In this document: in pieces, positions 1 to 8,986 of the stretch
How the letters are laid out: each line of letters opens with the position of its first letter
Numbering within the stretch: the stretch's first letter is position 1
DNA from: an uncultured Bacteroidales bacterium
Lineage (GTDB): Bacteria; Bacteroidota; Bacteroidia; Bacteroidales; UBA932
NCBI GenBank assembly: GCA_934726455.1
Contig: CAKVDS010000029.1
Span: 1 to 28,898 of the forward strand
Direction: 5' to 3'
DNA length: 28,898 nucleotides
Notes under the pieces: model-generated
Databases searched by the model: none
The model's input: only the letters and a program-made list of their open reading frames with translations
Told to the model about the DNA's origin: nothing
Made by a program: the position numbers and the translations under genes

Positions 1-230
1 GCGAAATGAAAGCCGGGCAGGAAGGTTGCCTCAGCATCACCGGTAAACGAGTTAATGTCGAACGGTATCAGGACATCGACATCCGGTACACTTCACTCAA
101 GACATTGCATGATACGACCGAAACCGTCAAAGGATTCACGGCAGTGATTTTTCAGCACGAATGTGACCATCTTGACGGAATCCTCTACACGGACTATCTG
201 AATGACCGCACAGAATACCGGACAAAATGA
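1..230 (+). CDS. def: Peptide deformylase, C-terminal part (5' end outside window)
   Basis: Peptide deformylase removes the N-terminal formyl group from new proteins in the cytoplasm, using a metal ion. The reading frame enters from the left edge (codons in phase from base 3), so only about the last 75 residues are visible. Two of the three family motifs can be read: EGCLS, whose Cys is a metal ligand, and HECDHLDG, the HExxH motif with two His ligands and the catalytic Glu. The first motif (GxGLAAxQ) must lie to the left. The stop TGA at 228-230 overlaps the ATG of sbcD (ATGA), which suggests translational coupling. The call rests on two conserved motifs in the right order and spacing, so it is secure, although whether this is the only deformylase of the genome cannot be told. 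Confidence 0.95.
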   Translation, partial: EMKAGQEGCLSITGKRVNVERYQDIDIRYTSLKTLHDTTETVKGFTAVIFQHECDHLDGILYTDYLNDRTEYRTK

Positions 231-1435
231 AGATCATCCATACATCAGACTGGCATCTGGGTCATACCCTCTACAATTTCAGCCGTAACGAGGAGCATGA
301 GGCGTTCCTACAGCAACTTTGCGACATTGTCAGTTCCGAGAAGCCTGACGCCCTGCTGGTCGCCGGCGACATCTTCGATTCCGCCCAGCCGTCGCTTGCG
401 TCACAACGCCTGTACAACCGCATGATGGCTCAGATTGCAAGAAGCAATCCATCCACTACAATCGTCGTCACCGCCGGAAACCACGACAGCGCATCCCGGC
501 AGGAGCTTTTCTCGGAGTTATGGGACGAGGCGTTCAACGTGAAGTCCATCGGCAAAATCAGTTCCCGGGATGACGGAACCACGGATATGGAGAAATTCAT
601 AGTGGAAATTCCTGGAAAAGGGTTCATCATAGCCATACCGTTCATCTATATTGAGAATTATCCTGCCAGTACCGATGAGAACCGCCTGCCGGTTCAAGAC
701 TTCCACCAGCGGCTGCTCGACATGGTCGCGGAACGGAATGTGTCAGGACTTCCGGTCATAATGATGGACCACCTTGCCGTGGCCAGTTGCGACACCGCAG
801 GACTCGATGCCTCGAAATCAAGGCTCGTATTCGAGGAGATGGAGCTGCTCGGACACGGGTGGGACTATCTTGCCCTCGGGCATATCCACAAGCCGCAGAC
901 GCTCAAGGGCACGGCAGCCCGATACTGCGGCTCCCCTGTCCCGGTCAGTTTCGATGAAGATTACGAGCACTCCGTATCCATAATCACAATAGACCGCCAC
1001 GGCGCAGCTCCGGAAATCCGGACCGTGCCCATCAATAACATCATGCCGATCTGGAACCTCCCCGAGAAAGCTGGAGATCTTGAAGATGCGCTCACCGCAA
1101 TCCGGGCCATTCCCTCCGGAGCCCGAGGCTATGCCCGCGTCAACATCAAGGCCAGGGACATCCTGCCGATGGAACAGAAAATCCGGATCGAGTCCCTCAT
1201 GAAAGAACATGAGGGCATCAAGTTCTGCACTGTCAATGTGGTGAGGGAGGACGCGGCCACCCGCAGCACCCTCAGATCATATACGCCGGAAGAACTCCGA
1301 CGGACCGTGGACGCTGTGCAGATCGCAAAAGAATATTACTCGGCGTGCCACAATGGAGAACCTCTCCCGGAGAGACTTGTGCGGATCATTGAAAGCATTG
1401 CCAATGAAGTCGAAAACGGGCAGCAGCAACAGTAA
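227..1435 (+). CDS. sbcD: SbcD, nuclease subunit of the SbcCD exonuclease
   Basis: SbcD is the Mre11-like Mn-dependent phosphoesterase that, with SbcC, cleaves DNA hairpins and protein-blocked DNA ends. The 402-residue product shows the calcineurin-type metallophosphoesterase motifs in order: SDWHLGH (D8, H10), GDIFD (D48), AGNHDS (N85, H86, D87), a MDHLAV histidine near residue 185 and LGHIHKP near residue 217. The C-terminal 120 residues form the usual SbcD cap region. Length is typical (about 400 residues). The start ATG overlaps the deformylase stop by 4 bases, and sbcC follows after 2 bases, so the three genes are probably read from one message. No promoter was seen directly in front of it. 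Confidence 0.96.
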   Translation: MKIIHTSDWHLGHTLYNFSRNEEHEAFLQQLCDIVSSEKPDALLVAGDIFDSAQPSLASQRLYNRMMAQIARSNPSTTIVVTAGNHDSASRQELFSELWDEAFNVKSIGKISSRDDGTTDMEKFIVEIPGKGFIIAIPFIYIENYPASTDENRLPVQDFHQRLLDMVAERNVSGLPVIMMDHLAVASCDTAGLDASKSRLVFEEMELLGHGWDYLALGHIHKPQTLKGTAARYCGSPVPVSFDEDYEHSVSIITIDRHGAAPEIRTVPINNIMPIWNLPEKAGDLEDALTAIRAIPSGARGYARVNIKARDILPMEQKIRIESLMKEHEGIKFCTVNVVREDAATRSTLRSYTPEELRRTVDAVQIAKEYYSACHNGEPLPERLVRIIESIANEVENGQQQQ

Positions 1436-1437
1436 AG

Positions 1438-4263
1438 ATGAAATTCAAGAGACTTACCATCAACAACATCGGGCCAGTAGAAAGCAAGACGATTGATTTT
1501 ACTGCCGCCCCGCTCGGCAGCGCATCCCTCTTTCTGATAAGTGGTCCGACAGGCTCCGGCAAAAGCATCATCCTCGATGCCGTGTGCCTCGCCCTCTACG
1601 GAGAAGCCGCCCGCCTCAAAAAAGTATCCCAGGACAAATATGCCGATCCCCTGTTCAATTGCAGCCAGGACGGAAGCATCACACTGGGCGATCCGCGTCA
1701 GCTGGTAAGAAGGGGGACGTCCGGAGCTTTGGCCGAACTGGTGTTCATCGGCAACAACGGCAAGGAATACACGGCATCATGGGTAGCCTCCCGCGGTGCC
1801 AAGGGCCGGCTCAGCGCACAGCTCAAGACAAGCCGCAGTGTCAGATCCTCAGACGGGACCGAAAGTTACGACAAGATTGCTGACTGCAACGCGTGCATCG
1901 CTTCAGCCGATGTCGTCGGATTGCAATTTGATGAATTCTGCCGCACCACCCTGTTGGCACAGGGGGAATTCACCCGTTTTCTGGATTGCGGAGCCAAAGA
2001 AAAGGCCGAAATTCTCGAAAAGATCACCGGCACGGAGAAATTCTCAAAAATAGGAGAGAAGATCAACGAGAAGTTCAAGGAAATCCAGTCTTCCGCAAAA
2101 GGGCTGCTCGACAGCATCAATGATCCGGAAAAGCAGCCGATGTCAGACGAGGAGCGAGGGGAGCTCGAAGAGGAATCGGCCCGTCTGGACGAAGAACGCG
2201 CGAAAATCATCGCGGACAGGGACATGAATGCGAAGAAGAAACAGCTCCTCATGCGCCGCGAAGACAATAAAGCCAACATGACAAAAGCCGAAAACAATCT
2301 CTCCAAGGCGGCGCAGCAGAAATCCACAGACGGCTACCGGTCGGCCGTCAGGATTTCATCTGACTGGAAAGCCTCGATTGACGTCCGTGCCGCACTCAGA
2401 AGCAGACTGGAGGCCGAACAGATGATGCAGGACGCAATGGACAGAAAGACACGGCTTCGCGCCGATTACGCATCACTTTCGGGTGGACTCCTGTGGCTCA
2501 AAGAGTCGCTCGGGCGGTTCAGTGAAGTGGAGCGGAGCATTGCCGGCCTCTCCGATGAAATCGCGGCTGTGCAAAGAGATTATCAGAATCTTGATCCGGA
2601 AGCTCTTGGACAAGAAGGCAAAAGGCTCATTTCAGATAAAAACATCCTGGACCATATTCTGAATCAGGCCCGGCGATGGCTCTCTGACAATCGCTTCGTC
2701 ATAGCGGCTTCGACCCTCAAGATGTTCTCTCCCGGGCAGTCCGCACTTTATGAGGACGCACTTTCAAAATCGGAATTCCTCTGGGCCGCCGAGACGAAAG
2801 CCGCTGCCGCAAAGGAAAAATACGAAAGCGTGTTCTCCGGTTTCAAAGACCACGCGGCCGCGGTGCGGTCACGCCTCAAAGAAGGTGACATCTGCCCTGT
2901 CTGCGGCAATGTAATCAGGACGCTTCTGAACGACGAGTCCATCTCCAGGATACTGAAGCCCTACAGGGATGAGCTGGATGCGGCTCTGGCTGCGGCGGAC
3001 AAGGCGAAAAAAGACTGTCTGGATGTCATCGATTCGATTTCAGGAAAGATCACGGAGAACGGGTTGAGTATGACAGACTGGCAGACGAGGAACTCGGCTG
3101 CGGCAAGTCTTGCCGACCGGATTTCCAAGTTGCAGACCAGACTCGCCTCTCTTCAGAAAGAGCTTGCCGCCAAGGCTTCAGTGACGGAATCCATAGAGCG
3201 GATCTCCAAAATCAAAGAGCGGGTAAAGACTGAACTCGGGGCGGAGGAGCCCGAATCCCCGAGAAAAGTCGAGAATGCGAACCTTGAGGCCCGGTGGAAC
3301 AATCTGAGCTCAGGAGTCGAGCGCTGCCGCATCGACTATGACAACGCAAAAGACAAGGAGGCCAAGGCCTGTGCTGAAATATCTGCGTTCATGGAATCCA
3401 ACCACGGATTTGATGAAGAATATTTATTGCGGCTGTCTGCCATGAGCATGGCGGAAATCAATGAACTTGACCGGGAAATCAAGATCATGGATGATTTGGA
3501 GACAGGTGCCAAGGCTCAGATAGAGGCCTGCCGCGCAGAGCTTGAGAATATCGGAAAAGAAATTTCCGACAATGGATATGTCTTCTCCGAGTACGATACA
3601 GCAGAGGCCCTCAGTGACTCCATAAACGCCTCGGAGACCGAAATCAGCCGGATTGACACCCGCAAGGGTGAAATCAGAAAGGCCGTTGAAGTCGACGAAA
3701 GAAAGCTTGCGAACAGGAAAAGGACTCTTGAAGAATACGAAAAGATCCGCCCGGTGCTCACCGACTATGAGACCTTGAACAGCCTGTTCGGGCAGAGCGG
3801 CGGCGCGCTATTCAAGAAAATCGCCCAAAGCCACCTGCTCGGAATCCTTCTGGAAAATGCAAACTTCTACCTCAGCCAGTTCACCGGGCGCTATGAACTT
3901 ATGCGTCAGGAAGGTTCGCTTGTCGTTCTGATGAAAGACAAGCTGCAGGACGACATCCCGCGCCCGGCCAACACCTTGAGCGGCGGGGAGAGTTTCATGG
4001 CATCACTCGCACTGGCACTCGGTCTGAGCTGTTTCAGCGGCAGCGACTTCAGTTCCGACACCATCTTCATTGATGAGGGTTTCGGCACTTTGAGCCCGGA
4101 CTGTCTTGAGAATGTCTACCAGACGCTCGCCTCCCTCAAAAAGGTCACCGGCAAGAGGGTCGGTATAATCAGCCATGTCGAGGAACTCAAAGAGCAGATC
4201 CGTCCGCAGATCGCAGTGGAGCCGGCGGGCAACGGGCTGAGCCGGATAAATGACCCGGAATGA
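1438..4263 (+). CDS. sbcC: SbcC, ATPase subunit of the SbcCD exonuclease
   Basis: SbcC is the Rad50-like SMC-type ATPase partner of SbcD. The 941-residue protein begins with an ABC ATPase half containing a Walker A motif (GPTGSGKS, about residues 36-43). Two long charged coiled-coil arms (about 180-480 and 500-780) flank a zinc hook CPVC at residues 486-489, the dimerisation point of Rad50/SbcC proteins. The C-terminal half carries the ABC signature LSGGES (about residue 845) and Walker B IFIDEGFGTL (about 870). Every expected element is present, and length is within the family range (about 900-1,050). It lies 2 bases after sbcD, which is the usual order. The coding sequence ends 19 bases before the -33 element of the next promoter; no terminator hairpin is evident there. 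Confidence 0.96.
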   Translation: MKFKRLTINNIGPVESKTIDFTAAPLGSASLFLISGPTGSGKSIILDAVCLALYGEAARLKKVSQDKYADPLFNCSQDGSITLGDPRQLVRRGTSGALAELVFIGNNGKEYTASWVASRGAKGRLSAQLKTSRSVRSSDGTESYDKIADCNACIASADVVGLQFDEFCRTTLLAQGEFTRFLDCGAKEKAEILEKITGTEKFSKIGEKINEKFKEIQSSAKGLLDSINDPEKQPMSDEERGELEEESARLDEERAKIIADRDMNAKKKQLLMRREDNKANMTKAENNLSKAAQQKSTDGYRSAVRISSDWKASIDVRAALRSRLEAEQMMQDAMDRKTRLRADYASLSGGLLWLKESLGRFSEVERSIAGLSDEIAAVQRDYQNLDPEALGQEGKRLISDKNILDHILNQARRWLSDNRFVIAASTLKMFSPGQSALYEDALSKSEFLWAAETKAAAAKEKYESVFSGFKDHAAAVRSRLKEGDICPVCGNVIRTLLNDESISRILKPYRDELDAALAAADKAKKDCLDVIDSISGKITENGLSMTDWQTRNSAAASLADRISKLQTRLASLQKELAAKASVTESIERISKIKERVKTELGAEEPESPRKVENANLEARWNNLSSGVERCRIDYDNAKDKEAKACAEISAFMESNHGFDEEYLLRLSAMSMAEINELDREIKIMDDLETGAKAQIEACRAELENIGKEISDNGYVFSEYDTAEALSDSINASETEISRIDTRKGEIRKAVEVDERKLANRKRTLEEYEKIRPVLTDYETLNSLFGQSGGALFKKIAQSHLLGILLENANFYLSQFTGRYELMRQEGSLVVLMKDKLQDDIPRPANTLSGGESFMASLALALGLSCFSGSDFSSDTIFIDEGFGTLSPDCLENVYQTLASLKKVTGKRVGIISHVEELKEQIRPQIAVEPAGNGLSRINDPE

Positions 4264-4282
4264 GGCGTCACGGCAGCATTTT

Positions 4283-4314
4283 TTTGCACAAAACAACCGG
4301 ATTCGTTATATTTG
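4283..4314 (+). promoter_or_regulatory. Bacteroidota-type promoter of pncA
   Basis: TTTG at 4283-4286, a 20-base spacer, and TATATTTG at 4307-4314 match the Bacteroidota sigma-ABfr consensus (TTTG, 19-21 bases, TAnnTTTG) at every defined position. The box ends only 6 bases before the ATG at 4321, so the transcript should be leaderless or nearly so. The match itself is read directly; the start site is inferred. Confidence 0.8.
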
Positions 4315-4320
4315 GTAGAT

Positions 4321-4884
4321 ATGACTGATCCGAAAACAAAACTGCTTGTGGCCGTCGATGTCCAGAGGGATTTCTTCGACCCGTCCGGCTCGCTTTATGT
4401 GGGCGGAGCTGAGACTCTCCCGTCCCGGATTGCTGCTCTCTCCAAGGGTTACGACAAGATAATCTTCACGCTCGACTGGCATCCGGCCGATCACTGCTCG
4501 TTCGCGGGTCAGGGAGGCCTCTGGCCGTCTCATTGTGTCGCATATACGCAAGGTGCCGGATTGCCGGACCTGTTCTCCCTCATTCTGGAAAGAGGGGAAG
4601 AAGACGTCTGCCTGCATTTAAAGGGGCAGGACAGAAACAGGGAGCAATACGGGGCATTTGAGAATCTCTCCCCTGACAGCACCGAATACCGCTGGCTGAC
4701 TTCCTGCGACAGCGTGGACATCTGCGGCATCGCCGGAGACTACTGCGTCAAGGAAAGCACCTCCAACATCCTGAGACTTGTCCCGTCATCCAAAGTAAGT
4801 ATCGTCATGGACTGCGTACGCAGCATAGACGGCGGAGCAGCCCTCGAGGAGTTCATAAAAGAAAACCGAATTACAAAAAAATAG
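4321..4884 (+). CDS. pncA: Nicotinamidase (isochorismatase-like hydrolase)
   Basis: PncA hydrolyses nicotinamide to nicotinate and ammonia, feeding the NAD salvage pathway in the cytoplasm. From the ATG at 4321 the protein has 187 residues. The catalytic triad of the family is visible: D13 (AVDVQRDF), K101 (LHLKGQD) and C142 (GIAGDYCVKES). The metal site D52-W-H54-P-x-x-H58 and the downstream LWPSHCV (H71) are also intact, which favours nicotinamidase over other isochorismatase-fold enzymes. A TTG at 4312 would extend the frame by three codons, but it lies inside the -7 promoter box, so the ATG is preferred. It heads a unit with two secreted-protein genes that follow with 3-base gaps, an odd pairing for an NAD salvage enzyme. 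Confidence 0.93.
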   Translation: MTDPKTKLLVAVDVQRDFFDPSGSLYVGGAETLPSRIAALSKGYDKIIFTLDWHPADHCSFAGQGGLWPSHCVAYTQGAGLPDLFSLILERGEEDVCLHLKGQDRNREQYGAFENLSPDSTEYRWLTSCDSVDICGIAGDYCVKESTSNILRLVPSSKVSIVMDCVRSIDGGAALEEFIKENRITKK

Positions 4885-4887
4885 CTC

Positions 4888-6600
4888 ATGAACACACGTG
4901 CAGTTCTCTTCCTCAGCATGGCGGTCTTGACCGCTGCGCCATGCGCATCCGCACAGTCTTTCAGGGAAAACCTGAAGAAAGCGGCGGAGAAGGTCGGAAA
5001 GCAGGTCGAACAGGAAGTATCAAAGAAAATCCCCGTAAAGAAAGGGCTGCCGACGAAAAAGGCCGGCGGCAAATCAAGCCGGGACGCGGAACTCGAGAAG
5101 CAATACGAAGCCATGCTCGGCCCGGGTGTCGGCAACGCGGAAGACGAGGCTCCTACCGTGAGGCTTCCGGAGCAGCACACGGCACTTTTCGCACCGCTCG
5201 GCTATCCGATCGAAGCTTCCTATGGATTAAAAAAAGCAAAACCGCAGCTGCCACCGAAACAAGCCGAGAAGCAGGTTGACTGGGTCGACAAGCAGCCCTA
5301 TATCTATGAGCTTGACAACCAGAGCCTTGTGGATGAGTTTATACAGCTCGACCAATGCGTCGAGGACGGGTATATCAAAAATCTCACCCCGGCCATGGCC
5401 AGATATGACAACGTCAAAGGCGAGGTCTACGCCCGTGCTGAAGCCCTGAACGGGATGGTTGAACAATACAACGAGGCCAAAGACGAATACAAGATGGACG
5501 ACACTTACCAGTGGGTCATCAACGGCATCCACCGCAAACTTGCAAGCATCCTTGACTCCAGAGAATACAAGACTGTGATCCGCACCTCGCTCTCTCCCCT
5601 TTTCACCTTGAAAGACAACTTCTTGAATGAAAAGACAAAAGAATACTTCAAGGCACATGGAGGATATGAGAACGCCATAAATGCCAAGATGACCGTCTGG
5701 GACCCTCAGCCCGACAAGAAAAGCATCGGCACCTCGGAGGACGGCCAGAGCGGCAAGGTCGTGGACGAAAATGCCTCCGGGGCGACAGTTGATATCGGAG
5801 GGGTAATCTATGTGCTCCACAATACCAACAGCGGCAAAGCCGGACGCGCATTCATCTCGGAGGCTGTCAAGACGGCGGTAGCGGGTAAAGACATCGTGAT
5901 CCCTGACTACGTCAACTACAAAGGCAAGAAATATCCGGTGAGAGACATGCGTGCCGATCTGTTCTGGGGCGCAAACATCAAATCCGTAAAACTTCCGTCC
6001 ACATTGACTGAAATCTCGAATGCCGCCTTCCGCGAGACCCCGATCACTGAAATCATCATTCCTGCTTCCGTCGAGAAGATCCAGGGTTCGGCCTTCTACG
6101 GGTGCAAGAACCTTTCGAAGGTCGTCTTCGAGGGCGATTCGATGGAAGAGCTGCACGGCTGCTTCCAGAAGTGCACAAGCCTGAAGAGCGTAAAGTTCCC
6201 GCGCCGGGTCGGACTGATGAGCTACGACATGTTCGAAGGCTGCACCAACCTCACAGAAGTGATACTCCCGGAGAATCTCAAGGAGATCTACTCTTCCATG
6301 TTCCAGGGCTGCAAGAAACTCACCCGTCTGGATGTCCCTCCTACCGTCACCAAGGTCGGCATGCACGCATTCGGCGACAGCGGCATCACCGAACTCGACC
6401 TCTCCCATGTAAAGGAGTTCGAGGGCTTCTGCTTCTCCGGCTGCAAAGCGCTCAAGACAGTCAAACTCAACTCCAGCCTCAAGGAAGACTTCCTCATGGA
6501 GACCTATGATGAATTCATGGAATGCCCGCTTCTGCAGGTCAAATATGTCAACAACGAGTACGTTTACCCGGCAGGGTTCATATTCGTGGATACCGACTAG
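4888..6600 (+). CDS. Secreted BspA-type leucine-rich repeat protein
   Basis: The 570-residue product starts with a signal peptide (hydrophobic core about residues 5-20, likely cleavage after CASAQ). The mature N-terminus is a lysine-rich amphipathic stretch (about 24-65). A middle part (about 80-300) has no recognised domain. The C-terminal third (about 340-550) holds roughly nine repeats of about 23 residues of the type I.IP.SV..I...AF.GC..L..V, the LRR_5 pattern of Treponema/Bacteroides BspA surface proteins; the part before them (VIYVLHNTNS...DIVIPDYVNYKGKKYPV) is the usual lead-in to such repeats. Proteins of this type are surface or secreted binding proteins, but no ligand can be given. 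No LPxTG, Por-type sorting domain or lipobox was seen. It lies 3 bases after pncA and 3 bases before the next gene. Confidence 0.88.
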   Translation: MNTRAVLFLSMAVLTAAPCASAQSFRENLKKAAEKVGKQVEQEVSKKIPVKKGLPTKKAGGKSSRDAELEKQYEAMLGPGVGNAEDEAPTVRLPEQHTALFAPLGYPIEASYGLKKAKPQLPPKQAEKQVDWVDKQPYIYELDNQSLVDEFIQLDQCVEDGYIKNLTPAMARYDNVKGEVYARAEALNGMVEQYNEAKDEYKMDDTYQWVINGIHRKLASILDSREYKTVIRTSLSPLFTLKDNFLNEKTKEYFKAHGGYENAINAKMTVWDPQPDKKSIGTSEDGQSGKVVDENASGATVDIGGVIYVLHNTNSGKAGRAFISEAVKTAVAGKDIVIPDYVNYKGKKYPVRDMRADLFWGANIKSVKLPSTLTEISNAAFRETPITEIIIPASVEKIQGSAFYGCKNLSKVVFEGDSMEELHGCFQKCTSLKSVKFPRRVGLMSYDMFEGCTNLTEVILPENLKEIYSSMFQGCKKLTRLDVPPTVTKVGMHAFGDSGITELDLSHVKEFEGFCFSGCKALKTVKLNSSLKEDFLMETYDEFMECPLLQVKYVNNEYVYPAGFIFVDTD

Positions 6601-6603
6601 GCC

Positions 6604-8973
6604 ATGAAAACAAGAAGATTGCTGACGCTCATGCTTGCGGCGCTCCTGCCGCTGCTGAGCCTTGCCCAGAGCAAGCCGAAGATAAAGTCCGTGGATCTGA
6701 CCTTACCCGTCCCCGCCCCCGGAACATCACTTTTTGACGCGCGGGAATACCAGTTCTCCTCTGCCAAGACCGAATACGGGGATTTGGCCCCCACAGGCGG
6801 GATAACGGTGCAGGAGCTCGACTGGATCGGGGACTTCCGCGAGGACGATGACGGGGACATGTTCTTCAAGGACGGGTTCACATACAAAGTCCAACTCAAA
6901 TTTCTCGTGGATCCGTCAGGCAAATATGACACCGACTACATATTCAAGAACAACGAATACTACATTGACGGCACCCGCATCAGCGCCACGGTCAACGGGA
7001 TCAAGGCCAAGGTGGGGTACAGCGCCCCTTATGTCATCAGCGTTGAATTTTCATTGCCTGTCGGTACCGGAGGCTCCGGCTCGGAGCGGGCTCTCGCGCA
7101 GAGCAAGCCTACTGACTACGAACTCAACAAGAACTCGTCACGCGCATCACAGAAGGCTTATTCAATTGCCGAAGCCGATGCCGCCTGCCCGGATGTCAGC
7201 CCGCTTGATGTCATCAACATCAACGACGACTACCATCCGTACTTCTCCGCCAACGGCCATGGCATCGACCACAAGGAGTACATGGGGCAGAAAGCCATGC
7301 TTGTCACCAGAATAGTGGTGGATACCGACAATGAATTCATCTGTAGCCATACTGCAGCAGATGTCAACAACACAATACAAGGAACATACAACATCCGTGA
7401 AGTGTGGCTGAGCGACAAGGTGGACGTAGTGAAATTCCTCCGGACCATCTTCGAAGCGATGCATGGTTTTGACGATTATGATGACAACATCTACTACCCT
7501 TACACGAGTGTCCTCTTCCATGCACGGCGTGCAACCCTTTTTATCCCTGAGAGCACCAAAGAGGATGTGATGGCGATGTTCAGCCGCTCCACCTGGAATC
7601 ACCACGTGCTGTTCACGATCAAGACCTACACCGGAGACGTGCACTTCGCGCAGAGAGCCGGGGCGGCAGAAGCAAAACCATTCTGTACAGACCACAAGTT
7701 CACCGACAAGGTGGCCGCCGCTGACAAGGTCTACCGCTATGAGACATGCAGCAACTGGCCGGAATATTATTATTCCTGCCGGATCTGCGGAGAGAACGAA
7801 CATGACCCGAAACATATCTTCAGCCCTTCAAGGCCGAAATGGGAAGTCATGGTTCACCAATATGACATGCCTCTTGCCGATGATGCGGCTTATATAGGAG
7901 TCAATGCTGCAGGTCAGCATGTGTGGTGGAACAGTTGCATCTGGTGCGGTCAGTCACACGGATACGGCGAAAAGCATATAACTAAAGGTGAGTGGAAAGC
8001 CAGCGGCAACGAGGCGACTTATGAGCAGTTCCGCAAGGCCATGGCAAAACAGGCCGTGGCGTTCGAGGAAGACGCGCTTCTGACCACGACTGCCCAGCCG
8101 GGTACTTTCATCTTGAAAAGAAAGTCCGAAGCCAAAATGAGTCCGGAGTACCAGAGCAGCGTCAACTATGCGCTCAATGACAACCTGCTTGATGACAACA
8201 TCTTGGGAGCAGACTATACTCTCCCGCTCAATCATGGTCAACTCCGCTCTCTATCCGTTCGTCTGGTAGAAGAACTTATTGGAGGCGAAGTCAAGCCGGG
8301 ACGTAAATCGCGAGGCAAGTCCGATGTCTCAAAATCATCCATAATCGGGCTGGACTCTGTCTTCGGAGGAGAAAGCCGTCAGGATGAATCCCCTGCCACA
8401 CGTCAGGAAATGGCATCTGTGCTCTACCGGGCCCTCAGATATATAGAAGAATCAAAAGTCTACTCATATACTGAATACAACTCCCGTCTCGACAAATACT
8501 CCGACAGTGCCGGCATCGCCCCTTGGGCGACCGAAGCCATGGCTTTCATGGAAGCGCTCGGGCTTATGGAGGGAACGGCGGACGGCAAAATCTCTCCGGA
8601 GAAGCCATGCACCATCGAAGAAGCCATAGATCTCGCAGAGAAGTGCACGCATGCCCAGCAGCTCGGCTGGTACCAGGCGAGGTCATGGGGCGAGGGAACC
8701 GGAAGATCCTACTTCGGAAACGCCTGCTATGTTCCGGACGAGGCCTTGAGCACCTGGCGCATCTTCGCACCCGGGGAGAGAGTATGGGTGACAGGACCAA
8801 GAGCGGGCGGCGCGTCAAAGTTCCTTCCGATAATTGAGCCTTACAGCGGCCAGACGATGTACGTAGATGCCGAATGGTTCCGTCCGATCCGTAAATTTGT
8901 CTACACATCAAAACGGACAATCACCGGGCCGCTCATCTTCCAGGACTACTACGAAGGGGTCAAAATGCTCTGA
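6604..8973 (+). CDS. Large secreted protein with CxxC motifs and SLH-like region
   Basis: The 789-residue product has a clear signal peptide (residues 1-21, ending SLAQ). The N-terminal 350 residues match nothing I recognise. Around residues 360-455 are paired-cysteine motifs, C392-R-I-C395 and C445-I-W-C448, within a pattern (CxxHKFTDKV...TCSNWPEYYYSCRICG) that resembles the HxxxxxxxxxxTCxxxxxxxxxCxxCG repeats of Gram-positive cell-surface proteins. Residues about 595-685 resemble two S-layer homology (SLH) units: ATRQEMASVLYRAL, then Y.D...IAPWATEAMAFMEALGLMEGTADGKISPEKPCTIEEAI, which carries the typical A..W...A......G...G...G.F.P...TR pattern. The last 100 residues are rich in aromatic residues and unrecognised. 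Third gene of the pncA unit. Function is unknown; a surface or cell-wall role is an inference from the domain types. Confidence 0.75.
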   Translation: MKTRRLLTLMLAALLPLLSLAQSKPKIKSVDLTLPVPAPGTSLFDAREYQFSSAKTEYGDLAPTGGITVQELDWIGDFREDDDGDMFFKDGFTYKVQLKFLVDPSGKYDTDYIFKNNEYYIDGTRISATVNGIKAKVGYSAPYVISVEFSLPVGTGGSGSERALAQSKPTDYELNKNSSRASQKAYSIAEADAACPDVSPLDVININDDYHPYFSANGHGIDHKEYMGQKAMLVTRIVVDTDNEFICSHTAADVNNTIQGTYNIREVWLSDKVDVVKFLRTIFEAMHGFDDYDDNIYYPYTSVLFHARRATLFIPESTKEDVMAMFSRSTWNHHVLFTIKTYTGDVHFAQRAGAAEAKPFCTDHKFTDKVAAADKVYRYETCSNWPEYYYSCRICGENEHDPKHIFSPSRPKWEVMVHQYDMPLADDAAYIGVNAAGQHVWWNSCIWCGQSHGYGEKHITKGEWKASGNEATYEQFRKAMAKQAVAFEEDALLTTTAQPGTFILKRKSEAKMSPEYQSSVNYALNDNLLDDNILGADYTLPLNHGQLRSLSVRLVEELIGGEVKPGRKSRGKSDVSKSSIIGLDSVFGGESRQDESPATRQEMASVLYRALRYIEESKVYSYTEYNSRLDKYSDSAGIAPWATEAMAFMEALGLMEGTADGKISPEKPCTIEEAIDLAEKCTHAQQLGWYQARSWGEGTGRSYFGNACYVPDEALSTWRIFAPGERVWVTGPRAGGASKFLPIIEPYSGQTMYVDAEWFRPIRKFVYTSKRTITGPLIFQDYYEGVKML

Positions 8974-8986
8974 TAAATAAAATTAT

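Noticed and set aside
4312..4320. TTG start for PncA three codons upstream of the ATG.
   Set aside because: The TTG is part of the TATATTTG promoter box, so it is probably not transcribed.
5227..6408. Long open frame (393 codons) antisense to the LRR gene.
   Set aside because: The plus strand carries a signal peptide and clear LRR repeats over the same bases; the antisense product has no recognisable feature.
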